This document shows positions 22,545 to 30,445 of a DNA stretch of 64,000 bases, in pieces. Position 1 is the stretch's first letter. Every line of letters starts with the position of its first letter. The translations under genes and the position numbers were made by a program. Below the pieces are notes generated by a model. It saw only the letters and a list, made by a program, of their open reading frames with translations, did not search any database and was not told where the DNA came from. The stretch is from Caulobacter endophyticus (GTDB lineage Bacteria; Pseudomonadota; Alphaproteobacteria; Caulobacterales; Caulobacteraceae), in contig NZ_QDKQ01000071.1 in assembly GCF_003116815.1 (NCBI RefSeq), forward strand, positions 186,001-250,000. The letters run 5' to 3'.

Positions 22545-24605
22545 TTACGGAAGGGTCGTTGGACCTCGCGGCTCGACCGGCTGGGGCGGAGCCGCCGGCG
22601 CCGCCGGAGCCGGAACCACCGGAGCCGGCGCTGTCGGATCGACAGGGCCCTCGCCCTCGACCGGCGGGGCTTCGGGCGGCAGCGGCAGGCCGTCGGGGCC
22701 CAGGATCGGTTCGGCCAGGCTGGCGTCCTCGGCGGCGCTGAGCGCGTCGTCCTCGACCGGCTTGGGCGCGCCGCCGGTGGCGGCCAGGGCGAAGGTCTTC
22801 CAGATCTTGGCCGGCAGGCCGCCGCCGACGACGCCGTTCATGGCGCTGTTGTCGTCGTTGCCCACCCAGACGCCGATCACCAGGTCGCCGACATAGCCGA
22901 CGAAGATCGCGTCGCGATAACCCTGCGTCGTGCCGGTCTTGCCGAAGGCGCCGGGGATGGCGGCTTCGACGCCGGTGCCGCGATGCACGGCCGAGCGCAG
23001 CAGGTCGCGCATGCCGGCCAGCTCGGCCTTCGACAGGGCGCGGGCCTTCTTCGGGGCCTTGAAGTCGGCCAGGCCATGCGGCGTCACCGGGGTCTCGCCG
23101 GCGGCGATGGCCGCATAGGCGCCGGTCAGTTGCACCAGGCTCATCGGGCCGGTGCCCAGCGCCAGGGTCAGGTCGTCGGGGATCGGCTCGGTGACGCCCA
23201 GGTCGCGGGCGGTGTCGACGATCGCCTTGCGGCCGACCTGCTGGGCCAGTCGGACGGCCGCCACGTTGGACGAGCCGGCGAAGGCGGTGATCAGCGGCAC
23301 TTCACGGCCGGCGTACTTGCCCTCGTGGTTCTTCGGGCTCCAGCCGCGCACGTCGACCGGCGCGTCCAGGATCGGCGAGGTCGGGGTCATGCCCTGGCGG
23401 ATCGCCGCGAGATAGACGAACAGCTTGAAGGCGCTGCCGGGCTGGCGGCCGGCGTCGGCGCGGTTGAACTGGCTTTGCTTGTAGTCGCGGCCGCCGACCA
23501 TGGCCACGACGCTGCCGTCGGTGCGCATGGCCACAAGCGCGCCTTGCGTGACATTCAGCACCTTGCCGTCGCGGGCGATGGCGTCGTTGAGGATCTTCTC
23601 GGCCTTGGCCTGCAGCTTGGCGTCCAGCGTCGTCTTGACGATGGTCTCGCCGTAGCGGGCGTCATAGGCGGCGCGGGCCTGCGGGAAGACCCAGTCGGCG
23701 AAGTACGAGCCGGTCGGCAGCTTGTCGCGCGGCGGGATCGGATGCATGTCGCGCTTGGCCCGGTCGGCCTGGGCTTGGGTGATCACCTGCGTCTCGACCA
23801 TGGCGCCCAGCACGACGTCCATGCGCTCGCGGGCGCCTTCGAAGTTCTCGGTAGGGGCCAGGCGCGAGGGGGCCTTGACCATGCCGGCCAGCATGGCCGC
23901 CTGGCCGACGGATAGCTTCTCGGGCGTGGTGTCGAAATAGTGCCGGGCGGCGGCGCGCAGACCAAAGGCGCCTTCGCCAAAATAGACCGCCGACAGATAG
24001 CGCGACAGGATCTCTTCTTTCGAGAGCCGGGCTTCCAGCCACAGCGCGATCAGCGCCTCCTGGGCCTTGCGACGAAGATTGCGGTCGCTGCTGAGGAAGG
24101 CGTTCTTGGCCAGTTGCTGGGTGATGGTCGAGCCGCCTTCGGAGACGCCGCCGGCCTTGGCGTTGGCGCCCAGGGCCCGCGCGATGGCCTTCGGGTCGAC
24201 GCCCATGTGCGAATAGAAGCGCCGGTCCTCGATGGCGATGAAGGCGCCCGGCACATAGGCCGGTAGCTTGGAGGCCTCGATCGGAGCTTCCTTGTAGGAA
24301 CCGCGGCGGGCGATCGGCGAGCCGTCCGAGGCCAGCAGCACCATGGTCGGATTGTTGGCCGGCTCCAGCGCCCGGCCCAGCGGCAGCGACCACAGGAGCC
24401 ACGTCACGACCGCCACGATGGCCAGCACCAAGACGCCGGCGCCGATCTGCCAGGGACGCTGCTTCCAGATCGGAACCCGCCTGGGCTTCACGGGCTCTTC
24501 GGGCGTGGTGATCGCCGGCGTTTCCGGCGCGGTCTCGGCTGGGGGCTTCGGGGCCTTGTCTTCGGCGTCGTCGGGACCGGTTTGCGGAGCGGCGGGATCG
24601 GACAT
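22545..24605 (-). CDS. Class A penicillin-binding protein (bifunctional transglycosylase/transpeptidase)
   Basis: Polymerises and cross-links peptidoglycan in the periplasm, anchored in the inner membrane. The protein has 686 residues from ATG 24605; a longer frame to 24683 is rejected as its extra residues are not family-like. Residues 1-50 are a Pro/Glu-rich cytoplasmic tail, and 52-72 are the membrane span. The GT51 domain has EDRRFYSHMGVDPKA with catalytic Glu126, then GGSTITQQLAKN and RKAQEALIALWLE. The transpeptidase domain has Ser391 in GSAFKLF, SSN, and Lys556 in GKTGTTQGYRD. A Pro/Ala-rich C-terminal tail of about 70 residues follows. It stands alone, 100 bp from modB, and is not part of that operon by function. 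Confidence 0.92.
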   Translation of the reverse strand: MSDPAAPQTGPDDAEDKAPKPPAETAPETPAITTPEEPVKPRRVPIWKQRPWQIGAGVLVLAIVAVVTWLLWSLPLGRALEPANNPTMVLLASDGSPIARRGSYKEAPIEASKLPAYVPGAFIAIEDRRFYSHMGVDPKAIARALGANAKAGGVSEGGSTITQQLAKNAFLSSDRNLRRKAQEALIALWLEARLSKEEILSRYLSAVYFGEGAFGLRAAARHYFDTTPEKLSVGQAAMLAGMVKAPSRLAPTENFEGARERMDVVLGAMVETQVITQAQADRAKRDMHPIPPRDKLPTGSYFADWVFPQARAAYDARYGETIVKTTLDAKLQAKAEKILNDAIARDGKVLNVTQGALVAMRTDGSVVAMVGGRDYKQSQFNRADAGRQPGSAFKLFVYLAAIRQGMTPTSPILDAPVDVRGWSPKNHEGKYAGREVPLITAFAGSSNVAAVRLAQQVGRKAIVDTARDLGVTEPIPDDLTLALGTGPMSLVQLTGAYAAIAAGETPVTPHGLADFKAPKKARALSKAELAGMRDLLRSAVHRGTGVEAAIPGAFGKTGTTQGYRDAIFVGYVGDLVIGVWVGNDDNSAMNGVVGGGLPAKIWKTFALAATGGAPKPVEDDALSAAEDASLAEPILGPDGLPLPPEAPPVEGEGPVDPTAPAPVVPAPAAPAAPPQPVEPRGPTTLP

Positions 24606-24708
24606 GCGCGATTGGGACTCGAAAAGGACGCCGAGGCGAGCGAGGCGCGTCAATACCACAGGCGAGGCGACCGCCCAGCCCACAAGCTCTATTTGGGGAA
24701 ACGCCGGT

Positions 24709-25371
24709 TCAGGCCGGAACGCTCCGCCGCTTCTCCAGCAGCAGCAGCGTCAGGGCCGCCAGGAAGCCGAAGCCCAACAGCAGGGCCGACAACTGGTGGG
24801 CCTTGTCCCATTCCAGGCTTTCGACCAGGCGATAGATCTCGATCGACAGCACCTGGGTCTCGCCCGGAATGCCGCCGCCCAGCATCATCACCACGCCGAA
24901 CTCGCCGATGGTGTGGGCGAAGGCCAGGAGGGCGGCGACCGCATAGCCGGGGAGGGCCAGAGGCAGGGCGACGCGGGCGAAGATGTCGGCCTTGCCCGCG
25001 CCCAGCGTCGCGGCGACTTCCAGCGGCTCGTCGCCGATGGCGAGGAAGGCGTTGCGCAGCGGCTGCACGGCGAAGGGTAGGGAATAGACCAGCGAGCCGA
25101 TGACCAGCCCCTCGAAGGTGAAGGCCAGGGTGCGGATTCCCAGCGGACGCAGAAGGGCCATCAGCGGACTCTCGGGACCCAGAGCGATCAGCAGATAGAA
25201 TCCGAGCACGGTCGGCGGCAGAACGATAGGCAACGCCACCAGCGCTCCCACCGCCGGCTTCAGGGCCGAGCGCCCGCGCGCCAGCCACCAGGCCAGGGGC
25301 GTGGCCAGCAGCAGCAGCAGGACGGTCGTGACCGTCGCCAGCTTCAGGGTCAGCCAGACGACCTCGACCAT
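24709..25371 (-). CDS. modB: Molybdate ABC transporter permease
   Basis: A 220-residue inner-membrane permease for molybdate import. Five hydrophobic spans are visible, with the ABC-permease EAA loop around EVAATLGAGKADIFARVALPLALPG, the docking site for the ATPase. ALPIVLPPTVLGFYLL and FAHTIGEFGVVMMLGGGIPG are typical of ModB. It follows modA by 5 bp on the same strand, hence co-transcribed. The expected ATPase gene modC does not follow; the next gene is the penicillin-binding protein. Confidence 0.93.
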   Translation of the reverse strand: MVEVVWLTLKLATVTTVLLLLLATPLAWWLARGRSALKPAVGALVALPIVLPPTVLGFYLLIALGPESPLMALLRPLGIRTLAFTFEGLVIGSLVYSLPFAVQPLRNAFLAIGDEPLEVAATLGAGKADIFARVALPLALPGYAVAALLAFAHTIGEFGVVMMLGGGIPGETQVLSIEIYRLVESLEWDKAHQLSALLLGFGFLAALTLLLLEKRRSVPA

Positions 25372-25376
25372 GGGCG

Positions 25377-26135
25377 TCAGCGCACCTCGTAGCCGTAGCG
25401 GCGGATGATCGCCTTGGCCTCGCGGCCTTTCAGGAAGGCCAGGAAAGCCTTGGCCGCCTCGCTGTTCGATCCGGTCTTCAGCAGCACGGCCTGCTGGTCA
25501 ATCGGCGTGTGATTGCTCTTGGGCACCACCCAGCGCGAGCCGCCCTTGTCGTCGACCACCTGCGACAGGGCCACGAAGCCGAGCTCGGCCGCGCCGGTCT
25601 GGACGTACTGATAGGCCTGGGTGATCGACGAACCGGTGACGATCCGGGGCTTGAGGCCGTCATAGAGTTTCAACCTGGTCAGGGTCTCGACCGCCGCCAG
25701 GCCGTAGGGCGCGGCCTTGGGGTCGGCGATGGACAGCTTCCGGAACCTGCCGCTGGCCAGCACCGCGCCCTGGCCGTCGACCAGGCCGGGCGTCTTGCTC
25801 CACAGAACCAGGCGTCCGGTGGCGTAGGTGAAGCGCGAGTTGGGCACGGCCAGGCCTTCGCTTTCCGCCTTCTGCGGCCGCTCAACGTCGGCGGACAGGA
25901 AGACCTCGTACGGCGCGCCATTGGCGATCTGGGCGTAGAACTGGCCCGACGAACCGAAGCTGAGCGTGGCCTTGTGGCCGGTGGCCTTCTCGAACCGGGC
26001 GGCGATGGCCTTGGCCGGCTCGGTGAAGTTGGCGGCCACCGCCACCTTGGTCTCGCCCGCGAAAGCCGCGCCGGCCGCCAGCGACAGGGCCGCGGTCAGG
26101 ACGGCGGCGAACAGAGGGCGGCGGGCGAGGATCAT
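25377..26135 (-). CDS. modA: Periplasmic molybdate-binding protein
   Basis: A 252-residue exported binding protein that delivers molybdate to ModB. The signal peptide is about 26 residues (ending AAFA). Family features: VAVAANFTEPAKAIAARFE, then LSFGSSGQFYAQIANGAPYEV with the oxyanion-binding serines, LSADVERP, and GAAELGFVALSQV. First gene of a modAB pair, divergent from modE. The ModE box at 26153-26178 lies directly upstream, so repression at high molybdate is expected. Confidence 0.94.
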   Translation of the reverse strand: MILARRPLFAAVLTAALSLAAGAAFAGETKVAVAANFTEPAKAIAARFEKATGHKATLSFGSSGQFYAQIANGAPYEVFLSADVERPQKAESEGLAVPNSRFTYATGRLVLWSKTPGLVDGQGAVLASGRFRKLSIADPKAAPYGLAAVETLTRLKLYDGLKPRIVTGSSITQAYQYVQTGAAELGFVALSQVVDDKGGSRWVVPKSNHTPIDQQAVLLKTGSNSEAAKAFLAFLKGREAKAIIRRYGYEVR

Positions 26136-26152
26136 CGGCGGCTCGGATCAGG

Positions 26153-26178
26153 CGGATATGTATAGCGAGTACATAACG
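26153..26178. promoter_or_regulatory. ModE operator between modA and modE
   Basis: CGGATATGTA, 7 bp, TACATAACG: an imperfect inverted repeat of the form CGnTATGTA-N7-TACATAACG, very like the enterobacterial ModE box. It is 18 bp upstream of the modA start and about 80 bp before modE, well placed to repress modAB and perhaps to autoregulate. Confidence 0.8.
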
Positions 26179-26255
26179 AGCTTTGAGGCGGTGTCAGGCT
26201 GTTTTTTCAGCGCTTGGCGGGCCACAAGCGATCCGAACGGAGTCGGAGGACATCG

Positions 26256-27041
26256 ATGAGCGGAGCCGGTGATCTCAGCGCCAGCCTGATCCTGCGACGC
26301 GGCGCCCTGGCTCGCGTCGGACTGGAGCGCGTGGCCCTCATTGAGGCCGTGGCCGAGCTCGGCTCCATCAGCGCCGCCGCCAAGCGCCTGGACCTGTCCT
26401 ACAAAGGCGCCTGGGACGCGGTGCAGGCGTTGAACAACCTCTTCGACGCCCCGCTGATCGCTGCCGGCGCTGGCGGCCGGTCGGGCGGCGGGGCCCAGGT
26501 CACGCCGCGCGGCTACGCCGTGGTGCGCGCCTTCCGCGACATGGAGCGCGAGGTCGGCGCCGCCCTGGCGAGGCTCGAGGCCGGGCTGGCGTCCGAGGTC
26601 GGCGAGGACCTGTTCTGGAGCCTTGGCTTGCGCACCAGCGCCCGCAACGCTCTGCGCGGAACCGTGGTGGCCCTTGGCCCGTCCGGCGTGACCGTCGAGG
26701 TGCGGCTGGCGCTCGGCGACGGGCTCTCGATCGTGTCGGTGATCACCCGTCGCAGCGCCGAGGAGTTGGGCTTGGCCGTCGGCCGCCCGGCGGTGGCGCT
26801 GATCAAGTCGAGCTTCGTGCGGCTGACGCTCGACGCGCCGGCCGGCGCCGCCGACAACGTCCTGGCGGGGCAGGTTCTCGACCGTGAGGACGGCGAGGCC
26901 GCCAGCGAGGTCGTGGTCGCCCTGGCCGAGGGCAAGACCCTGGTCGCTACGGTCCCGAGCGTCCTGGCCGCTGGCCTGGCGCCGGGGGCCAGAGTCCACG
27001 CCGTCATAGCTCCGTCCGACGTCATTCTGGCCGTGGACTAG
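26256..27041 (+). CDS. modE: Molybdate-responsive regulator ModE
   Basis: A 261-residue repressor that binds DNA when loaded with molybdate. Residues ~25-95 form the LysR-like winged helix (IEAVAELGSISAAAKRLDLS, then YKGAWDAVQALNNLF). Residues ~125-190 and ~196-260 are two tandem TOBE/Mop domains that bind the oxyanion (RNALRGTVVAL... and ADNVLAGQVLD...). The start has GGAGGA six bases before ATG. Divergent from modAB across a matching operator. The downstream nitrate reductase gene needs a molybdenum cofactor, which gives the arrangement a physiological logic. Confidence 0.92.
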   Translation: MSGAGDLSASLILRRGALARVGLERVALIEAVAELGSISAAAKRLDLSYKGAWDAVQALNNLFDAPLIAAGAGGRSGGGAQVTPRGYAVVRAFRDMEREVGAALARLEAGLASEVGEDLFWSLGLRTSARNALRGTVVALGPSGVTVEVRLALGDGLSIVSVITRRSAEELGLAVGRPAVALIKSSFVRLTLDAPAGAADNVLAGQVLDREDGEAASEVVVALAEGKTLVATVPSVLAAGLAPGARVHAVIAPSDVILAVD

Positions 27042-27191
27042 CTGGGCGCCGCCCTTGGTCGCAGAGGCGCAGTCGCTGGCCTGCTTTAGCAATATGCAGC
27101 GGCGCCCGCGGATTGAGCGGAACTCTGTTCGAGCGTGACCATGGCCGCAAAACGCTCCCCCGTGGCGTCGAGGCTCCTTAGGGCGTTGGAC

Positions 27192-27770
27192 ATGCGCGTT
27201 CTCGTCATCGATCCTGACCCGGCCCGGGCCGCCCTGGTGGCGGAAGGGCTCGAGGGCGTGCATCCGCTGGAGGTGCGCCGTTCCGAGCGCTTCGACGAGC
27301 GCGAGGCGGCGCAGTTCGCGCCCGACGTCGTGGTCATCGCCGCCGAGAGCCCTGATCGCGACACGCTGGAAAGCCTGCGCGAGGCCAGCCAGTCCAATCC
27401 ACGTCCCGTCGTGATGTTCGTCGACCGCTCCGAGCCCGGCCTTGCTGAGCAGGCGGTCCGCGCCGGCGTCGCCGCCTATGTTGTCGATGGCCTGGCGCCC
27501 GCCCGCGTGCGGCCGATCCTCGACGTGGCCATGAGCCGTTTCGCCCTGACCCAGCAGCTTCGCGGCGATCTGGCCAAGGTGAAGGCCGACCTGGAGTCGC
27601 GGAAGACGGTCGAGCGCGCCAAGGGCCTTCTGATGAAGGAGCGCGGCCTCGACGAGGACGGCGCCTATCGCCTGCTGCGCAAGCTTGCGATGGACCGGGG
27701 CAAGCCGATCGGGGCGGTGGCCGCCGATCTGCTGGCCTTCGCGGGGGTGCTGAAGGGAGACGCGTCGTGA
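27192..27770 (+). CDS. nasT: Nitrate-responsive antiterminator (ANTAR regulator)
   Basis: A 192-residue RNA-binding regulator. Residues 1-120 are a receiver-like domain (MRVLVIDPDPARAALVAEGL) that lacks the usual strong phosphorylation-site context. Residues ~130-190 form the ANTAR domain (RKTVERAKGLLMKERGLDEDGAYRLLRKLAMD). NasT binds twin hairpins in leader RNAs and prevents termination when freed from NasS by nitrate. ATG 27192 places the receiver domain at the N-terminus; a GTG at 27135 would add 19 residues. The next gene, nasS, overlaps by 4 bp, so both are made from one transcript. Confidence 0.9.
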   Translation: MRVLVIDPDPARAALVAEGLEGVHPLEVRRSERFDEREAAQFAPDVVVIAAESPDRDTLESLREASQSNPRPVVMFVDRSEPGLAEQAVRAGVAAYVVDGLAPARVRPILDVAMSRFALTQQLRGDLAKVKADLESRKTVERAKGLLMKERGLDEDGAYRLLRKLAMDRGKPIGAVAADLLAFAGVLKGDAS

Positions 27771-28933
27771 GCGGCCTGGCCGATCTGAAGCTGGGCTTCA
27801 TTCCTCTGACCGACTGCGCGCCGCTGGTGGTGGCCAAGGCGCTGGGCTTCTTCGCAGAGGAAGGCCTCGACGTCTCGCTGAACCGCGAGGCCTCCTGGGC
27901 CACCATCCGCGACAAGGTCGCCGTGGGCGCCCTCGACGGCGCCCACATGCTGGCGCCGATGGCCCTGGCCGCCGCGGCCGGGGCTTCAGGCGGGCTGACG
28001 CTGGACGTCGGCCCGTCGCTGATCGCGCCCATGGCCCTGAACCGCAACGGCAGCGCCATCACGGTTTCCAGGTCGCTGGCCGACACGATGCGCGCCGCCG
28101 ATCCGCAGGCCATGGCCGGGCCGCCTGTCTCGGCGCGAGCCCTGGCCAAGGTGATCGCCGAAAGGGCGGGGCAGGGTGCGCCGCCCCTGACCTTCGCCGT
28201 CGTCTTCCCTTATTCGATGCACAACTACGAGCTTCGCTACTGGCTGGCGCAGGCGGGTGTCGATCCCGACAAGGACGTGCGCCTGGTGGTCACGCCGCCG
28301 CCGCGCATGGTCGAGCAGATGCGTGCGGGCGAGATCGACGGCTTCTGTGTCGGCGCGCCGTGGAATGCCGTGGCCGAGCGCGAGGGGCTGGGCGAGATCG
28401 TCATCACGGCCTCGGCCTTCTGGCCGGGCGGGCCCGACAAGGTGTTCGGCGTCACCGAGGCCTGGGCCCACCACTATCCCGATGAACTGCGCGCCGCCTT
28501 GCGGGCGCTGATCCGCGCCTCCGCCTGGTCCGACGACCCGGCCAACCGTGACGAGCTTGTCGTTCTGCTTGCCCGTCCCGAGCATGTGGGCGTCTCGCCG
28601 AAGGTGCTGGAGCGCGCCCTGGCCGACGAGATCGTCTTCCACCGCGATGGCGCCGGCGTGCCGCGGCGCGAACACGCCCTTTGGTTCCTGTCGCAGATGG
28701 TCCGTTGGGGCCAGGTCGCTGCCGACACGGATATCCACGCGGTCGCCGATGCGGTCTATCGCCCGGACATGTTCCGCGCCGCGGCCCTGTCGGCCGGGCC
28801 GCTGCTCGATCCTGCCCAGGCCTTCGCCGATGGCCCAGGAGAGCTCGCGCCGCTGTTCGAGGGGCCAGCCTTCGATTCCACCCGCGCGGGTCCTTACGCC
28901 ACGGCGTTTTCGATCGGCCGCGCCCGCGTCTGA
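27767..28933 (+). CDS. nasS: Cytoplasmic nitrate sensor
   Basis: A 388-residue protein resembling the NrtA/CmpA periplasmic binding fold (LKLGFIPLTDCAPLVVAKALGFFAEEGLDV, then GALDGAHMLAPMALA and AGEIDGFCVGAPWNAVAEREG) but with no signal peptide. This is the mark of NasS, which holds NasT in the absence of nitrate or nitrite. It starts with GTG overlapping the nasT stop, and a hairpin terminator lies 43 bp after its stop. Confidence 0.9.
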   Translation: MSGLADLKLGFIPLTDCAPLVVAKALGFFAEEGLDVSLNREASWATIRDKVAVGALDGAHMLAPMALAAAAGASGGLTLDVGPSLIAPMALNRNGSAITVSRSLADTMRAADPQAMAGPPVSARALAKVIAERAGQGAPPLTFAVVFPYSMHNYELRYWLAQAGVDPDKDVRLVVTPPPRMVEQMRAGEIDGFCVGAPWNAVAEREGLGEIVITASAFWPGGPDKVFGVTEAWAHHYPDELRAALRALIRASAWSDDPANRDELVVLLARPEHVGVSPKVLERALADEIVFHRDGAGVPRREHALWFLSQMVRWGQVAADTDIHAVADAVYRPDMFRAAALSAGPLLDPAQAFADGPGELAPLFEGPAFDSTRAGPYATAFSIGRARV

Positions 28934-28975
28934 CGGGCTTCGGGTCGAGCCGCCTCTTCGCATCTGCACAATTCG

Positions 28976-28997
28976 AAGGCGTCGCCGGCGCCTTTTT
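28976..28997 (+). terminator. Terminator after nasTS
   Basis: AAGGCG and CGCCTT pair around a 7-base loop (28976-28994), then a T-run follows (CCTTTTT reading). It separates nasTS from the nitrate assimilation operon. Confidence 0.65.
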
Positions 28998-29092
28998 GCT
29001 GAGCAATCACGCTGCGCATGCGTTGTTCGGGCCGCGTCGCCGACAGCGCGTGACATCCGTCCCCGGACCGATGTTCAGTGAGTTCAAGCCTT

Positions 29093-29164
29093 CGGACAAC
29101 GGCGTCCGTGGCTGCCAGAGACGACCGCTCGGATGCGGTCACCCGACGAGGCGACGACGCCTCG
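29093..29164 (+). promoter_or_regulatory. Probable ANTAR/NasT target leader RNA before narK
   Basis: Three hairpins in a row lie in the 264-bp gap before narK. P1: CGGAC/GTCCG with the six-base loop AACGGC (29093-29108), A at loop position 1 and G at position 4, as the ANTAR motif demands. P2: GACCGC/GCGGTC with the six-base loop TCGGAT (29123-29140), G at position 4 but U at position 1. A third hairpin, CGAGGCG/CGCCTCG with a four-base loop (29147-29164), lies 34 bp before the start codon. Two six-base-loop stems 14 bases apart beside nasTS make a NasT-controlled leader likely; the third stem lacks a clear U-run, so the terminator part is less sure. Confidence 0.6.
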
Positions 29165-29197
29165 CTCTCGCAGACACGCAACACTCCGAGGCGCATC

Positions 29198-30418
29198 ATG
29201 ATTTCTCGTGACTTCCTCAAGGCTGGCCATGCGCCGACTCTGTTCGCCGCGTTCCTCTATTTCGACCTTTCGTTCATGGTCTGGGTGATCCTGGGTCCGC
29301 TGGGCGTCGCCATCGCGAAAGATTTCGGGCTCGACCCCGCCCAGAAGGGCCTGATGGTCGCCATTCCGGTGCTCGCCGGCGCGCTGCTGCGCCTCGTCAA
29401 CGGCATCCTGGTCGACCGCATCGGTCCAAAGAAGACCGGCATGATCGGCCAGCTGATCGTGCTCGCTGGCCTGGCCGTGGCCTGGAGCCTCGGCATTCAC
29501 AATTACCATCAGGTCCTGGCCCTGGGCGTGGTGCTCGGCGTGGCCGGCGCTTCGTTCGCGGTGGCCTTGCCGCTGGCCTCGCGCTGGTATCCGCAGGAGC
29601 ATCAGGGCCTGGCCCTGGGCATCGCGGGGGCCGGTAATTCGGGCACCGCCCTGGCGGCCCTGTTCGCGCCCATGCTGGCCAAGACCTTCGGCTGGCAGAA
29701 CGTGATCGGCCTGGCCGCCATTCCGCTGGCGCTCGCCTTCGTCGTCTACATGCTGCTGGCCAAGGACGCCCCCGAGCAGCCCGCGCCCAAGAAGCTGGCC
29801 GAGTATCTCGACGTGCTGAAGGTGCCGGACGCGTGGTGGCTGATGCTGCTGTACGCCGTCACCTTCGGCGGTTTCGTTGGCCTGGCCTCGTCGCTGACCA
29901 TCTACTTCAACGCCGAGTATGGCCTGGATCCTGTGACGGCCGGCTTCTTCACCGCCGCCTGTGTCTTCGCCGGTTCGTTCATCCGCCCGGTCGGCGGGGC
30001 GCTGGCCGACCGCCACGGCGGGGTGCGCACTCTCAGCGTCGTCTACGCCCTGGCGGCCCTGGGTCTTGCGGTCGCCAGCTTCAAGCTGCCGACGGCCTGG
30101 TTCGCCCTGGCGGCCCTGATGTTCTCGATGCTGGCGCTGGGCGCGGGCAACGGCGCGGTGTTCCAGCTGGCCCCGCAGCGCTTCCGCAAGGAGATCGGCG
30201 TCATGACCGGCCTGATCGGCATGACCGGCGGCATCGGCGGCTTCTACCTGGCCTCGACCCTTGGTTTGGCCAAGAAGATGACCGGCGACTACCAGATCGG
30301 CTTCCTCGGCTTCGCGGCGCTGGCGTTGTTCGCCCTCCTGGCCCTGCACGGCCTCAAGGCCCGCTGGCGCGCCGTCTGGCCGACCCTGCACGGCGACGCC
30401 GCCCCGGTCCGCGTCTGA
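29198..30418 (+). CDS. narK: NarK-type nitrate/nitrite MFS transporter
   Basis: A 406-residue importer of the nitrate/nitrite porter family, inner membrane. The first span contains FLYFDLSFMVWVILGPLGV. The next loop, RLVNGILVDRIGPKKTG, has the substrate arginine. A nitrate signature (GIAGAGNSGTALAALFAP) and its second-half counterpart (GAGNGAVFQLAPQRF, GLIGMTGGIGGFYL) are present. ATG 29198 is preferred: starts further upstream would run through the hairpin leader. First gene of narK-nirB-nirD-nasA-cobA. Confidence 0.93.
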   Translation: MISRDFLKAGHAPTLFAAFLYFDLSFMVWVILGPLGVAIAKDFGLDPAQKGLMVAIPVLAGALLRLVNGILVDRIGPKKTGMIGQLIVLAGLAVAWSLGIHNYHQVLALGVVLGVAGASFAVALPLASRWYPQEHQGLALGIAGAGNSGTALAALFAPMLAKTFGWQNVIGLAAIPLALAFVVYMLLAKDAPEQPAPKKLAEYLDVLKVPDAWWLMLLYAVTFGGFVGLASSLTIYFNAEYGLDPVTAGFFTAACVFAGSFIRPVGGALADRHGGVRTLSVVYALAALGLAVASFKLPTAWFALAALMFSMLALGAGNGAVFQLAPQRFRKEIGVMTGLIGMTGGIGGFYLASTLGLAKKMTGDYQIGFLGFAALALFALLALHGLKARWRAVWPTLHGDAAPVRV

Positions 30419-30445
30419 TCCCTCTCACCGCAACGAGCTAGAACC

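Noticed and set aside
29078..29197. GTG start at 29078 adding 40 residues to NarK
   Set aside because: The extension is Arg/Ser-rich and unlike the family N-terminus, and it would run through the hairpin leader; ATG 29198 begins the normal sequence.
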